From: Pseudonocardiaceae bacterium
GTDB taxonomy: Bacteria; Actinomycetota; Actinomycetes; Mycobacteriales; Pseudonocardiaceae
Assembly (NCBI GenBank): GCA_009379845.1
Contig: WHSZ01000008.1
Span: forward strand, 1 to 64,000
Length of the DNA stretch: 64,000 bases
Direction of reading: 5' to 3'
A program made the position numbers and the translations under genes. Under the pieces are notes generated by a model. It searched no databases, was not told the origin of the DNA, and saw only the letters and a list, made by a program, of their open reading frames with translations. Each line of letters opens with the position of its first letter. The stretch's first letter is position 1. Shown here piece by piece: positions 17,139-26,950 of this stretch.

Positions 17139-17521
17139 TACCGCATCGCCTCCTCGGCCTCCAGCCACCCGATAGAGTTTATACGCTTTCTTAACTTCAC
17201 AAAATGCTGAAGCAGCTGTACGTTTTGAATCATGACGATCACGCCGCTGATGGCCGCCCGGGACGCCTCCCTGGATCGCCTTGGCCGCCTGTCGTCTTCG
17301 CACGCGGGAGCACGCAAGGCCGACTCGGATCCGCCCCGATAAGCCTTCCCGCCGTAGCGGCATCTGGTGCCGTCACAACCGCACGAGCCCGGCCAACTCG
17401 CGCCACCCAAGTCAGTACCCGCTTGCCGGAGCGCTCGTGCCGACGAGGCAGCGCCACGACGCACCGGCGGCGAAGGTTCGACGCTGCCTCTCCCTCAACT
17501 CGACGATGACAAGGAATCGCC
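17139..17521. promoter_or_regulatory. Divergent promoter region between regulator and ABC exporter
   Basis: 383 bp with no credible gene. Bases 17175-17235 are distinctly AT-rich for this genome and include the dyad CTTCACAAAATGCTGAAG (17195-17212), the best candidate operator for the GbsR/MarR-type regulator. The remaining 280 bp before the ATPase gene is a long GC-rich leader in which I see no motif. Confidence 0.5.
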
Positions 17522-18448
17522 ATGACCGAATCCACGAACACCGCGATCTCGGTGGCCGGCCTGGACAAGTCCTTCGGCCCGACCAAAGCCCTCGACCACC
17601 TCGACCTGACCGTGCGAACCGGAGAGGTGCACGGCTTCCTCGGCCCGAACGGCGCCGGCAAGTCGACCGCCATCCGGGTACTGCTCGGGTTGCTGCGCGC
17701 CGACGCCGGCACCGCCACCGTGCTCGGCGGAAACCCGTGGCGCGACGCCGTCGCGCTGCACCGCAGGCTGGCCTACGTCCCCGGGGACGTGAGCCTGTGG
17801 CCGAACCTCACCGGCGGCGAAGTGATCGACCTGTTCGCCCGGCTGCGCGGCGGGTTCGACCGTCGTCGACGCGACGAGCTGTGCGAGCGGTTCGACCTGG
17901 ACCCGAAGAAGAAGGGCCGCACCTACTCGAAGGGCAACCGGCAGAAGGTCGCCATCGTGGCGGCGCTCGCGTCGGACGTCGAACTGCTGATCCTGGATGA
18001 GCCAACCGCCGGCCTCGACCCGCTGATGGAGACGATCTTCGCGGACTGCATCCGGGAGGCGAAGCATGCTGGCCGCACGGTGCTGCTGTCCAGCCACATC
18101 CTGGCGCAGGTCGAGGCGCTGTGCGACCGCGTATCGATCATCCGCCTCGGCCACATCGTGGAGTCCGGATCGCTCTCCGAACTGCGGCACCTGACCCGCA
18201 CCACGGTGATGGCCGAGACCGCCCGCCCCGCCGACGGCCTCGCCGACATCGGCGGCGTGCACGACATCGACTACACGAACGGGCGGGTGCACTTCGACGT
18301 GGACGGTGAGCACCTCGACACCGTCGTCGGCTACCTGCACAGCCTCGGCATCCGGTCGTTGGTCAGCCAGCCGCCGACGCTCGAGCAGCTGTTCATGCGT
18401 CACTACGGCGAGGACCTCGCCCAGGCCACCAACGGGAGCACCAAATGA
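17522..18448 (+). CDS. ABC-2 exporter ATP-binding protein
   Basis: 308 residues. Walker [10 protein letters not shown] at 41-49, a degenerate signature (YSKGNRQKV) as in DrrA/NatA-type subunits, Walker [14 protein letters not shown] and the H-loop LLSSHI follow in order. The last 90 residues are the regulatory extension of this class. It partners the 12-helix permease encoded next, sharing a 4-nt overlap. The pair resembles exporters annotated for polyketide antibiotics; the true substrate is unknown. Confidence 0.88.
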   Translation: MTESTNTAISVAGLDKSFGPTKALDHLDLTVRTGEVHGFLGPNGAGKSTAIRVLLGLLRADAGTATVLGGNPWRDAVALHRRLAYVPGDVSLWPNLTGGEVIDLFARLRGGFDRRRRDELCERFDLDPKKKGRTYSKGNRQKVAIVAALASDVELLILDEPTAGLDPLMETIFADCIREAKHAGRTVLLSSHILAQVEALCDRVSIIRLGHIVESGSLSELRHLTRTTVMAETARPADGLADIGGVHDIDYTNGRVHFDVDGEHLDTVVGYLHSLGIRSLVSQPPTLEQLFMRHYGEDLAQATNGSTK

Positions 18449-20094
18449 CCACCGCCACCACAACGCCACGCGCCGCTCCCAGCGTCGCCGCGGGCGGCGA
18501 CCTCGCCGGAACCGGCACGCTGATCCGGTTCATCCTGCGCCGGGACCGGGTGCGGCTCCCGGTGTGGATCGCGGCGCTGCTGTTCGGCACCGTCGCCACC
18601 GCCAACAGCTTCCAGACCCTCTACGCGAACGTCGCTGACCGGCAGGCGGCAGCCCAGACGATGAACTCGCCTGCCGGCCTCGCCATGACCGGTCCCAGCC
18701 ACTACCTGCAGGACTACAACTTCGGCTCGATGATGAGCCACCAGATGCTCGGCTTCATGGGCATCATGGTCGGCTTGATGAGCGTGCTGCTGGTGGTACG
18801 GCACAGCAGGGCGGAGGAAGAAACCGGCAGGGCCGAGCTGATCAGGGCGACCGTCGTCGGCAGGCACGCCCACATGACGGCCGCGCTGGTCGTGGTCGCC
18901 GCCGCCAACGTCGTGCTGGCGCTGCTCATCGCGCTCGGCCTCGGCGGCCTCGGCGTCGAGGGCATCACCTGGGATGGCTCGCTGCTCTACGGTGCGGCAC
19001 ACGCCATGATGGGACTGGTCTTCGCCGGGGTGGCCGCGGTGACGGTGCAGATCACCGAGCACTCCCGTGGCGCGGCCGGTCTTGGGCTGGCGGCCGTCGG
19101 TATCGCCTACGTACTACGCGCCTCGGGCGATGTCGGCAACGAGGCGGCTTCTTGGCTCTCGCCAATCGGCTGGGCACAGCGGACCTGGGCGTACGTGGAC
19201 AACCGCTGGTGGCCGCTGCTACTCGGCGTGGCGCTGGCCGCGGTGCTCGTGGCCGTCGGGTTCCAGCTGTCCACCCGCCGGGACGTCGGGGCCGGCCTGC
19301 GGCAGACCCGGCCCGGCAAGGCGGCGGCATCCGACAGGCTGACGCACCCCCTCGGGCTGGCACTACGGCTGCACAGGGGCCTGCTGATCGGTTTCGGCGT
19401 CGCGATGGTGCTGCTCGGTGCGTCCTACGGCTCGATCCTCGGCGACGCGGAGAGCATGCTCGGCAACATCGACGTCCTCAACGACGCCATCGCGGATATC
19501 GGCGGTGTGAGCGTCGCCGAGTCCTTCGCCTCGATGATCATGGTCATCATGGCGATCCTCGCCTCGGTGTACGTGGTGATGGCCTCGCTGCGGGCCCGCT
19601 CAGAGGAAACGGCTGGGCGGGCGGAGCCGCTGCTGGCCACGCCGCTGTCCAGGGTTCGCTGGCTGGGCAGCCACCTGACCGTGGTGCTGGCCGGATCGGT
19701 GCTCATGGTCCTGCTCGCCGGGCTCGGCTTCGGGATCAGCGGCGCGTCCAGCATGGGAGACGGCAGCTTCCTGCCGAAGCTGCTCGGTGCCTCGCTGGCG
19801 TACGTGCCGGCGCTATGGGTCTGCGCCGGTGTCGCGGTCGCGCTGTTCGGGTTGCTGCCACGGCTGGCCGCGCTCGCGTGGATCGTGCCGATCTACGGCT
19901 TCATCGTCGGGTACCTGGGGCAGATCCTGCAGTTCCCGGAGTGGCTGAACAACGTCTCGCCGTTCGGGCACATCCCGCAGTTGCCGGCGGATGAGCTCCG
20001 GCTGACCCCGCTGGTGATACTCACCGTGCTGGCCGCGGCACTGATTGCTGCCGGAATGGCGGGTTTCCGGGAGCGAGGCGTCAACGACGCCTGA
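18445..20094 (+). CDS. ABC-2 exporter permease (two-repeat type)
   Basis: 549 residues with about 12 membrane helices in two homologous halves, which suits a full-size permease serving one ATPase dimer. The conserved [19 protein letters not shown] and [20 protein letters not shown] segments are the repeated cytoplasmic coupling motifs of this family. It is coupled to the ATPase gene by an ATGA overlap and ended by a strong hairpin 20 nt downstream. Confidence 0.85.
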   Translation: MTTATTTPRAAPSVAAGGDLAGTGTLIRFILRRDRVRLPVWIAALLFGTVATANSFQTLYANVADRQAAAQTMNSPAGLAMTGPSHYLQDYNFGSMMSHQMLGFMGIMVGLMSVLLVVRHSRAEEETGRAELIRATVVGRHAHMTAALVVVAAANVVLALLIALGLGGLGVEGITWDGSLLYGAAHAMMGLVFAGVAAVTVQITEHSRGAAGLGLAAVGIAYVLRASGDVGNEAASWLSPIGWAQRTWAYVDNRWWPLLLGVALAAVLVAVGFQLSTRRDVGAGLRQTRPGKAAASDRLTHPLGLALRLHRGLLIGFGVAMVLLGASYGSILGDAESMLGNIDVLNDAIADIGGVSVAESFASMIMVIMAILASVYVVMASLRARSEETAGRAEPLLATPLSRVRWLGSHLTVVLAGSVLMVLLAGLGFGISGASSMGDGSFLPKLLGASLAYVPALWVCAGVAVALFGLLPRLAALAWIVPIYGFIVGYLGQILQFPEWLNNVSPFGHIPQLPADELRLTPLVILTVLAAALIAAGMAGFRERGVNDA

Positions 20095-20114
20095 CCGGGG
20101 ATGAGGGGGAACGG

Positions 20115-20153
20115 GTCCGGCAGCGCGCGAAATTCGGGGGCGCGCTGCCGGAC
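20115..20153 (+). terminator. Terminator hairpin after the ABC exporter
   Basis: Perfect 13-bp arms GTCCGGCAGCGCG and CGCGCTGCCGGAC around a 13-nt loop. There is no T-tract, as is common in high-GC actinobacteria. A short direct repeat (CTCCCCATCGCGC / CTCCCCCATCGCGC) follows. Confidence 0.6.
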
Positions 20154-20226
20154 TCCCCATCGCGCGGACTCCCCCATCGCGCCTCCCGACGTACCCCAAG
20201 ATGCCGGCATCATCCGGTACCGTGCG

Positions 20227-21441
20227 TCACCCACATGCGGGCCCACTCCCGCAATATGCATCCATATTGCGGGGAGGTGGGGCATGGCAGAGGAAGACCG
20301 TCGGGGTACGCCCGATCCGGGTGAGCACCACGGTCGCCTCCGCGTCCCCGGAGAGCTTCAGCCTGGGGCGCAACGTGTTCGGGTCCACGTCCAGCCCCCG
20401 GACCAGGATCTCCAGCCGGCCGACGCCGTGCCGGCGTAGTGCCGCGCGCAGGGCCTTCTCGGTGTACTTGCCGTACTCCAACACCCGGAACGCCCGCACC
20501 CCCGGCGGCGGCGCGTCCCCCGTGAGGTACGCGATCCGCTCGTCCAGCTGACCGAGGCCGTGCCGTGCCGCGTAGTGCCGCACCAGCCCGGCGCGCACCA
20601 CGGCACCGTCCGGATCCACGATCCACTCCCCCGGCTCGCGCACCGGGCAGTCGTCCGGCTCGGCGTCGGTGATCGTCCACGCGGTGCCGGTCGTACGCAG
20701 CACGCTGGCCCTACTGCCCGCGCTGGCCAGCTCGCCAGCCCACAGGCAGGCCTCCCGCACCTGCCCGTCCAGCGACACGACCTCCATCTCGCGCGCCCAC
20801 GGCACGGCCGCGCGATCAACGCCGGGGGCACACTTCACGGCCAGCTCGCGGCCGGCGTAGGTGCCCGCGAGGTCGTCGAGCGGTGGCAGGAAGTCGTCGG
20901 TGCGCCACCGGCGCCGCCCGCCGGCGTCCCGCCGCGCCGGGTCGGCGAAGACCGCCGTGCCGCGCGAAACCGGCCGCAGCGCGTCGGCTCGCAGCAGGGT
21001 AGGCCCTGGCCCGACGTTGTGCCGGGCCATCGCTAACCGCACGGTGTCCACATCGGAGCCGAGGCACACGTTCGCTTCCCGCGCGAGCGCGGCGAGATCC
21101 ACGCCGATCGAGCAGGTCACGTCGTGCACGTCCCTGCCGGTGAACCGCGCGGCCCTGTGCACGGCGACCGGCCACGCGGTGGCCTGCTGCAACGCTTGGT
21201 CGGTGAACAGCCAGTCGTCCACATCGGACAGTTCGGACAGCTTCGCGGTGGCCTTGCGCCGCAGCAGCACGGTTTCCAGCACCGCGGCGGCGTAACGCTC
21301 CCCCGCGATCCGGCGGGCGGCCGCCACGTCGGACAGCCGGGAGTCCGCGCTCAGCGGCAGCCGCGCACACCCGCGCAGCGCGTCCGCACCGGCCTCGGAG
21401 GTCAGGTAGCTGACCTCGTCGGCGCTGAACGGGTAACCCAC
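20227..21441 (-). CDS. Class I SAM methyltransferase with THUMP-like domain
   Basis: 404 residues from GTG at 21439-21441, which overlaps the upstream stop by one base (TAGTG). The centre has a Rossmann methyltransferase core with DVTCSIGVDLAALAREANV as the SAM-binding region and VFADPARRDAGGR as the acceptor motif, similar to RNA methyltransferases. The C-terminus resembles the THUMP-like domain family of actinobacteria. Substrate unknown, probably RNA. Its last codons run through a copy of the dispersed palindrome (20248-20273), which therefore encodes Arg-Asn-Met-Asp-Ala-Tyr-Cys-Gly near the C-terminus; the ancestral stop may have been upstream. Confidence 0.72.
   Translation of the reverse strand: MGYPFSADEVSYLTSEAGADALRGCARLPLSADSRLSDVAAARRIAGERYAAAVLETVLLRRKATAKLSELSDVDDWLFTDQALQQATAWPVAVHRAARFTGRDVHDVTCSIGVDLAALAREANVCLGSDVDTVRLAMARHNVGPGPTLLRADALRPVSRGTAVFADPARRDAGGRRRWRTDDFLPPLDDLAGTYAGRELAVKCAPGVDRAAVPWAREMEVVSLDGQVREACLWAGELASAGSRASVLRTTGTAWTITDAEPDDCPVREPGEWIVDPDGAVVRAGLVRHYAARHGLGQLDERIAYLTGDAPPPGVRAFRVLEYGKYTEKALRAALRRHGVGRLEILVRGLDVDPNTLRPRLKLSGDAEATVVLTRIGRTPTVFLCHAPPPRNMDAYCGSGPACG
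20248..20273. repeat. Dispersed AT-rich palindrome, copy 2
   Basis: Arms CCCGCAATATG and CATATTGCGGG around CATC, the inverse orientation of copy 1. It lies inside the last 15 codons of the minus-strand methyltransferase and downstream of the convergent ABC exporter. Confidence 0.85.
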
Positions 21442-22436
21442 TAGCCTCGCGAAAGCTCCACCGGCGCGGGCGGCTTGCTCCCGGTGATCATCACGTTGTA
21501 GAACACCTCGCGCGGCAGCACCTTTGACAACACCTTCTTGTCCACGGCTGAAAGGCGCAGCCACGCCTGGTAGGCGAACAGCTTCCACCGTAGACCCAGC
21601 TTCTCGTCCGGGACGGCCGCCTCGAAGGTGCGCACCGGCCAGCCGAGCAGCGCCGCGGAGAATTCCTCCGTCACCGCCCGGACATCGACCGCTCCCGCGC
21701 CGAGCGCGGTACGTTCCAGCCACGAAGGGTCGAAGGTGTGCAGGTCGACGACGGCTTCGAGGGCGGCCGCGCGGGACGAGGAGTCCAATTCGGACTGCGG
21801 TCGCCGCCAGCCGCGCAGCGCGGGCAGCCTGGTCACGTTGGTGGCCAGCCACCAGGTGAGCTGGCCGAGCCGGCGGGCGTAGAAATCGCCGACCTTCGTC
21901 GGCTCGCCACAGAATACGAACCGGCCGCCCGGTTTGAGCACCCGCAGCACTTCCCGCAACGCGGCAGGAACATCCGGGATGTGGTGCAGTACCGCGTGCC
22001 CGATCACCAGATCGAAACTGTCGTCGTCGTATGGGATGCGCTCGGCGTCGGCGACCCTGCCGTCCACGTCCAGCCCGAGCCCTTCGGCGTTGCGCAGCGC
22101 GACGTCCACCATGCCGGGCGAGAGATCGGTGACCGATCCCCTCTTGATCACCCCGCCCTGCATCAGGTTCAGCAGGAAGAAGCCCGTGCCGCCACCCAGT
22201 TCCATCGCCGTGGGATACGGCCAGCCCTCCTCGCCCGCGGCCGCGCGGAACACGTCCGTAGCGTACGAGATGCAGCGCTCGTCGTAGGAGATCGACCACT
22301 TCTCGTCGTAGGTGCCTGCTTCCCAGTCGTGGTAGAGGATGTTGGCCAGTTTCGGGTCCGCCCACGCCGCCTCGATCTCGGCGGCGCTGGCGTGCGGATT
22401 GGCTGCGGGCTCGTGTCCCTCGGTCACTGGCTTCAC
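21441..22436 (-). CDS. SAM-dependent methyltransferase
   Basis: 331 residues from GTG at 22434-22436 (GTGA overlap with the preceding gene). Motif I AMELGGGTGFF near residue 77, VTDLSPGMV, DLVIGHAVLHHIPD and LRVLKPGGRFVF mark a class I small-molecule methyltransferase. The final 100 residues are a helical extension. It lies in a three-gene coupled cluster with an enoyl-CoA hydratase and the THUMP-like methyltransferase, but the substrate cannot be read from sequence. Confidence 0.82.
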   Translation of the reverse strand: MKPVTEGHEPAANPHASAAEIEAAWADPKLANILYHDWEAGTYDEKWSISYDERCISYATDVFRAAAGEEGWPYPTAMELGGGTGFFLLNLMQGGVIKRGSVTDLSPGMVDVALRNAEGLGLDVDGRVADAERIPYDDDSFDLVIGHAVLHHIPDVPAALREVLRVLKPGGRFVFCGEPTKVGDFYARRLGQLTWWLATNVTRLPALRGWRRPQSELDSSSRAAALEAVVDLHTFDPSWLERTALGAGAVDVRAVTEEFSAALLGWPVRTFEAAVPDEKLGLRWKLFAYQAWLRLSAVDKKVLSKVLPREVFYNVMITGSKPPAPVELSRG

Positions 22437-23212
22437 TTCCCGCTGAAGGTGGCCTTGCCAGGACCGTTTTCCAGGAACGAGCGCATCCCGGTGGCCCGGT
22501 CCTCGGTCGCGAACAACGCGGAGAACACGTGCGATTCCAGCTTCAGCCCGCTGCCGAGGTCGGTGTCAAGGCCCTCGTCGATCGCGGCCTTCGCGGCGGC
22601 CAGCGCCCGCGCCGGCCCCGAGCAGAACTGCTCCGCCCAGCGGCGCGCGGTGGGGTACACGTCATCCGGGGCGACCACCTCGTCCACCATCCCGATCGCG
22701 ATGGCTTCCTCGGCCTCCACGAACCGGCCGGTGTAGATGATCTCCTTGGCCTTGCTCGGACCGACCAGCCTTGACAACCGTTGCGTGCCGCCCGCGCCGG
22801 GGATGATGCCTAGCAGGATCTCTGGCTGGCCGACCTTCACGTTATCCCCGCAAATCCGCCGGTCGCAGCACAACGCCAGCTCGTACCCGCCGCCGAGGGC
22901 GTACCCGGTGATCGCGGCGACGGTCGGCTTCGGGATCTCCGCGACGGCGGTCAGCGCGGAGGACAGCCGCGGCGCCCGTTCGGCCATATCCACATGCGAC
23001 ATGGCCTCCATCTCCTTGATATCGGCTCCAGCCGCGAAGACCTTCTCGCCGCCGTAGACGATCACCGATCGGACGTCCGTGCGCTCGGTCGCTTCCACGG
23101 CCGCCGCCCTGATCTCCTCCTGCAGCTGCTTGTTGAGCGCGTTCATCGGCGGCCTGTCCAACCGGAGCGTGCCTACGCCACCATCCACTTCCAGCCTGAC
23201 GAACTCGCTCAC
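22433..23212 (-). CDS. Enoyl-CoA hydratase
   Basis: 259 residues of crotonase fold. GYALGGGYELALCCD forms the oxyanion hole and carries the first catalytic glutamate, and PEILLGIIPGAGGTQRL carries the second. Both glutamates are present, so hydratase activity on a short or medium enoyl-CoA is expected (EchA8-type). GTG start. It heads the coupled cluster that continues with two methyltransferase genes. Confidence 0.88.
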   Translation of the reverse strand: MSEFVRLEVDGGVGTLRLDRPPMNALNKQLQEEIRAAAVEATERTDVRSVIVYGGEKVFAAGADIKEMEAMSHVDMAERAPRLSSALTAVAEIPKPTVAAITGYALGGGYELALCCDRRICGDNVKVGQPEILLGIIPGAGGTQRLSRLVGPSKAKEIIYTGRFVEAEEAIAIGMVDEVVAPDDVYPTARRWAEQFCSGPARALAAAKAAIDEGLDTDLGSGLKLESHVFSALFATEDRATGMRSFLENGPGKATFSGK

Positions 23213-23330
23213 GGCCTGTCCTCCTTCACGTGCTCGAACTGCTGTCCCCGCGCAGGCTACCGCGCGGTAGCCCGATGGTCGTAGTAACGCCCAGCGAGGT
23301 CACCGTGCGACCCTGAGCACGTCTAGCGGA

Positions 23331-24155
23331 TCACGCCGCGCGGTGCGCGAAGTAGCGCTGCCCCGAGCGCTCGAGGCGCAGCTCCTGCCCGAACGTCTTG
23401 GATAGATTCTCGCTGGTCAGCACGTCTTCCAGCAGCCCACTCGCCACCGTCTGCCCGTCCTTGAGCAGCAGCAGGTGGGTGAAGCCGGGCGGGATTTCCT
23501 CGACGTGATGCGTGACAAGCACGGTGGCCGGTGCATCGGGATCCTGTGCGAGCCAGGACAGCCGGGCGACGAGGTCCTCCCTGCCGCCCAGATCCAACCC
23601 GGCAGCAGGCTCGTCGAGCAGCAGCATCTCGGGGTCGGTCATCAATGCGCGCGCGATCAGCGTGCGCTTGCGCTCACCCTCGGACAGCGTGCCGAACTGC
23701 CGCTCAGCGAGATGCGCGATGCCGAGCACACCGAGCAGCTCCTCGGCACGGTTGTGGTCGAGCGTGTCGTACTCCTCGCGCCACCGCCCGAGTACCGCGT
23801 AACCCGCGCTGACCACGACGTCACGCACCGTCTCATCGGGTGGCACCCGGCCGGCGAGTGCGGCGGAGCAGAACCCGATCCGCGGCCGCAGCTCGAAGAC
23901 GTCGACCCGGCCGAGCCGCTCGCCGAGCAGATCCACCGCACCGGTTGTGGGATGCATCTCGGCAGCGGCCAGCCTCAGCAACGTCGTCTTGCCGGCCCCG
24001 TTCGCCCCCAAAACCACCCAGCGCTCGTCCAGTTCGACGTCCCAATTGACCCCGGAGAGCAGCTCATTACGACCCCGCCGGACAGCGACCTCGGACATCC
24101 GAACGACGAGATCGTCACCTGGGTCGGCCCACGCGCCCTGCGTCTGTTCCGTCAC
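23331..24155 (-). CDS. ABC transporter ATP-binding protein
   Basis: 274 residues from GTG at 24153-24155. Walker A GANGAGKTT, signature LSEGERKR, Walker B MLLLDEPAAGLDL and an H-loop VTHHVEEIP are intact. No permease is adjacent, so it is an orphan of the ModF/YbbA-like soluble type or serves a permease elsewhere. The open frame extends a further 34 codons upstream through a copy of the dispersed palindrome; that extension looks non-coding. Confidence 0.8.
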   Translation of the reverse strand: MTEQTQGAWADPGDDLVVRMSEVAVRRGRNELLSGVNWDVELDERWVVLGANGAGKTTLLRLAAAEMHPTTGAVDLLGERLGRVDVFELRPRIGFCSAALAGRVPPDETVRDVVVSAGYAVLGRWREEYDTLDHNRAEELLGVLGIAHLAERQFGTLSEGERKRTLIARALMTDPEMLLLDEPAAGLDLGGREDLVARLSWLAQDPDAPATVLVTHHVEEIPPGFTHLLLLKDGQTVASGLLEDVLTSENLSKTFGQELRLERSGQRYFAHRAA

Positions 24156-24248
24156 GCGGCCATTGTCGCGGGTCGCCGTCCGGGTGACACGCTCGCCTCC
24201 GGTATGGCGGTTGCGGTGGCGATATAACGATTTGGGCGCGGCGGGTGC

Positions 24249-24272
24249 CCGCAACATGGAGGCATATTGTGG
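24249..24272. repeat. Dispersed AT-rich palindrome, degenerate copy 3
   Basis: CCGCAACATG and CATATTGTGG arms around GAGG; the arms have diverged at two positions relative to copy 1. It lies 15 nt downstream of the glycogen phosphorylase stop on the minus strand. Confidence 0.65.
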
Positions 24273-24287
24273 TTTCCGGGTTCCGGC

Positions 24288-26861
24288 TCAGCCGGCCAGC
24301 ACAACGCGGCCGAGCTCGGCGGGTGAGGCGAGCTGCTCGTGCCGGGGCAACACCCGCACCGTGTAGCCGAGCGAGCCCGCGTGCGGCAGTGCCAGCGTGC
24401 CGGTGTACTGGCCATCGCCGACCGGTTCCAGCGACACGGTGACCACGTCGTGCATCTCGTCGGTGTCACCCACCCTGCCGAGCACCGCCTGAACGTCCAC
24501 ATCGGACGGCGACAGCCCGGCCAGCTCGACGTTCGCGCGTACCCGGACCACGTCGCCCATCACCGGCCCGGCGGAATCCTCCGCCGCCAGCTCGCAGTTC
24601 GTGACGCGGACCAGTGACCAGTTCGCGGCGATCCGTGCCCGGTAGTCGGCCAGCTCGGTCGCGCCCGAGTAGGAGTTCGCCTTCGCCACCGCCACGCCGG
24701 CCGCGGCGGGCGCGTAGTAGGACTCCACGTACTCCCGCACCATCCTGGACGCCTGCACCTTCGGCCCGAGCGTGGCAAGGGTGTGCCGCACCATGGCCAT
24801 CCACCCAGCGGGGACACCGTCGTCACGACGTTCGTAGAACAGCGGCGCCACCTGGCCGGCGAGCAGGTCGTACAGCGCCGCGGCTTCGAGGTCGTCGCGG
24901 CGCGCCGGGTCGCTCACCCCGTCCGCGGTCGGGATCGCCCAGCCGTTGTGGCCATCGTAGTACTCATCCCACCAACCGTCCTTGATGGACACGTTCAACC
25001 CGCCGTTGAGCGCCGACTTCATCCCCGAGGTGCCGCACGCTTCCAGCGGGCGCATCGGATTGTTCAGCCACACGTCCGAGCCCCAGTACAGGTACCGGGC
25101 CATCGACATGTCGTAGTCCGGGAGGAAAACGATCCGGTGCCGCACGGCGGGATCGTCCGCGAACCGCACCATCTGCTGGATCATCGCCTTGCCGTTCTCG
25201 TCCGCGGGGTGCGATTTCCCGCCAACCACGATCTGGATCGGCCGTTCCGGGTCGAGCAGCAACGCCCTGAGGCGCTCCGGATCGCGCAACATCAACGTCA
25301 GCCGCTTGTAAGTGGGAACCCGGCGGGCGAACCCGATGGTCAGCACGCCCGGATCGAAAACGGAATCCGTCCAGCTCAGCTCCAGCGCCGAAGCGCCGCG
25401 GTGCAGCCAGGCGGTACGCAGCCGCCTGCGCACCTCCGCGATCAACCGCTCACGCAGCCCGCAGCGCAGTTCCCACAGCAGCGCGTCGGTGATCGGGCGG
25501 AGTTCGGTCAACCCCACGCCGTTGTCCCCGCCCGGCACTTCGGACTCGCCGAGCAGCTTGCCGATCTCCTGCGCCGTCCAGGTCGGCCCGTGCACGCCGT
25601 TGGTCACCGAGGAGATCGGCACCTCCTCGGTGTCGAAACCGGGCCACAGGGCCGCGAACATCTTGCGGGACACCTCGCCGTGCAGCCGGGAAACCCCGTT
25701 GGAGCGCTGCGCCAGCCGCAACCCCATGTGGGCCATGTTGAACAGCCCCGGGTTGTCCTCCGCGCCCAGCGCGAGCGCCCGCCGCACGTCCACCCCCGGC
25801 AGCAGCCTGCCGTCCGAAAAGTAGTGCTGCATCAGGTCAACGGGAAACCGATCTATCCCGGCCGGCACCGGGGTGTGCGTGGTGAACACGGTGCCCGCTC
25901 GGACGCAGGACAGCGCCTGCTCGAACTCGAGCTTGTGCGAGCACACCAGTTCGCGCACCCGCTCCAACCCGAGAAACCCGGCGTGCCCCTCGTTCATGTG
26001 GAACACCTCGGGCTCCGGGTGCCCGGTCAGCTCGCAGTACCTGCGCACCGCCCGGACCCCGCCGATCCCGGCCAGGATCTCCTGCCGGATCCGGTGATTG
26101 GCGTCCCCGCCGTACAGCCGGTCGGTGACCCCGCGCAGATCGTTGTCGTTACCGTCCACATCGGAATCCAGCAGCAACAGCGGGACCCGCCCGATGAGCG
26201 CCTTCCAGACCTGAGCACGCAAGATCCGGTTTCCCGGCATGGCGACGTCTACCAACACGGGCCGGGAATTCGAGTCGGTGAGCAACTCGAGCGGTAACCC
26301 GCTTGGGTCGAGCACCGGGTAGTGCTCGACCTGCCATCCGTCGAGCGAGACCGACTGCCGGAAGTAGCCCGCCCGGTAGAGCAACCCGACGCTGACCATC
26401 GGAACACCGAGATCGGAGGCGGATTTCAAGTGGTCACCGGCCAGCACGCCGAGCCCGCCCGAGTAGTTCGGCAGCGCCTCGGTGACACCGAACTCCATGG
26501 AGAAGTACGCCACCGCTTCCGGCAGCCGCATGCGCGCGTCGTTGCGCCGCGCCAGCTCGTCCTGCCTGCGCTGATACCACCGCGGCGCGGTCAGGTACCT
26601 GCGCAGATCGTCCGAGATCGCCCTGGTTCGAGCCAGGAACGCCTCGTCGGCCGCCAGCTGCTCGAGGCGGGCTGCTGGCACCTCGGCCAGGATGCCGGCC
26701 GGATCCCCGCTGACCTGCTCGGCCAGCTCGGGGTCGATCCCGGTGAACAGGTCCTGGGTCGGTGGGTGCCAGCTCCAGCGCAGGTTCGTGGCCAGGGTGC
26801 GTAGTTCCGCCAGCGGCGCGGGCAAACCGGCTCGAACGGTGAAACGACGTACGGCTCTCAC
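24288..26861 (-). CDS. glgP: Alpha-glucan (glycogen) phosphorylase
   Basis: 857 residues, the Rv1328-type long GlgP with an extra N-terminal domain (residues 1-110) before the GT35 core. The PLP lysine lies in EACGTSGMKSALNGG near residue 613; NYSGGLGVLAGDHLKS and HMNEGHAGF are substrate-site motifs. It releases glucose-1-phosphate from glycogen or related alpha-glucans. GTG start; divergent from a metallopeptidase lipoprotein gene with 89 bp between. No glgB, glgE or glgX gene lies in the window. Confidence 0.92.
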   Translation of the reverse strand: MRAVRRFTVRAGLPAPLAELRTLATNLRWSWHPPTQDLFTGIDPELAEQVSGDPAGILAEVPAARLEQLAADEAFLARTRAISDDLRRYLTAPRWYQRRQDELARRNDARMRLPEAVAYFSMEFGVTEALPNYSGGLGVLAGDHLKSASDLGVPMVSVGLLYRAGYFRQSVSLDGWQVEHYPVLDPSGLPLELLTDSNSRPVLVDVAMPGNRILRAQVWKALIGRVPLLLLDSDVDGNDNDLRGVTDRLYGGDANHRIRQEILAGIGGVRAVRRYCELTGHPEPEVFHMNEGHAGFLGLERVRELVCSHKLEFEQALSCVRAGTVFTTHTPVPAGIDRFPVDLMQHYFSDGRLLPGVDVRRALALGAEDNPGLFNMAHMGLRLAQRSNGVSRLHGEVSRKMFAALWPGFDTEEVPISSVTNGVHGPTWTAQEIGKLLGESEVPGGDNGVGLTELRPITDALLWELRCGLRERLIAEVRRRLRTAWLHRGASALELSWTDSVFDPGVLTIGFARRVPTYKRLTLMLRDPERLRALLLDPERPIQIVVGGKSHPADENGKAMIQQMVRFADDPAVRHRIVFLPDYDMSMARYLYWGSDVWLNNPMRPLEACGTSGMKSALNGGLNVSIKDGWWDEYYDGHNGWAIPTADGVSDPARRDDLEAAALYDLLAGQVAPLFYERRDDGVPAGWMAMVRHTLATLGPKVQASRMVREYVESYYAPAAAGVAVAKANSYSGATELADYRARIAANWSLVRVTNCELAAEDSAGPVMGDVVRVRANVELAGLSPSDVDVQAVLGRVGDTDEMHDVVTVSLEPVGDGQYTGTLALPHAGSLGYTVRVLPRHEQLASPAELGRVVLAG

Positions 26862-26950
26862 GACCGATGACCCTATCCACGGAACGATCCACCGGCGAAA
26901 TGCCCGCTCACCCCCAGCGCTCGGCGGGACACGCGCGGCACACTGGTCGA

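Noticed and set aside
17204-17509. 101-codon plus-strand frame before the ABC exporter
   Set aside because: Arg/Ser/Ala-rich, no ribosome site, overlaps the AT-rich operator region.
21442-22365. Extension of the THUMP-like methyltransferase to 712 codons
   Set aside because: The extra part is an alternative frame of the adjacent methyltransferase gene, which has clear SAM motifs in its own frame.
24156-24257. N-terminal extension of the ABC ATPase through palindrome copy 3
   Set aside because: The added residues derive from the repeat and a basic random stretch; the GTG at 24155 gives a normal-length protein.
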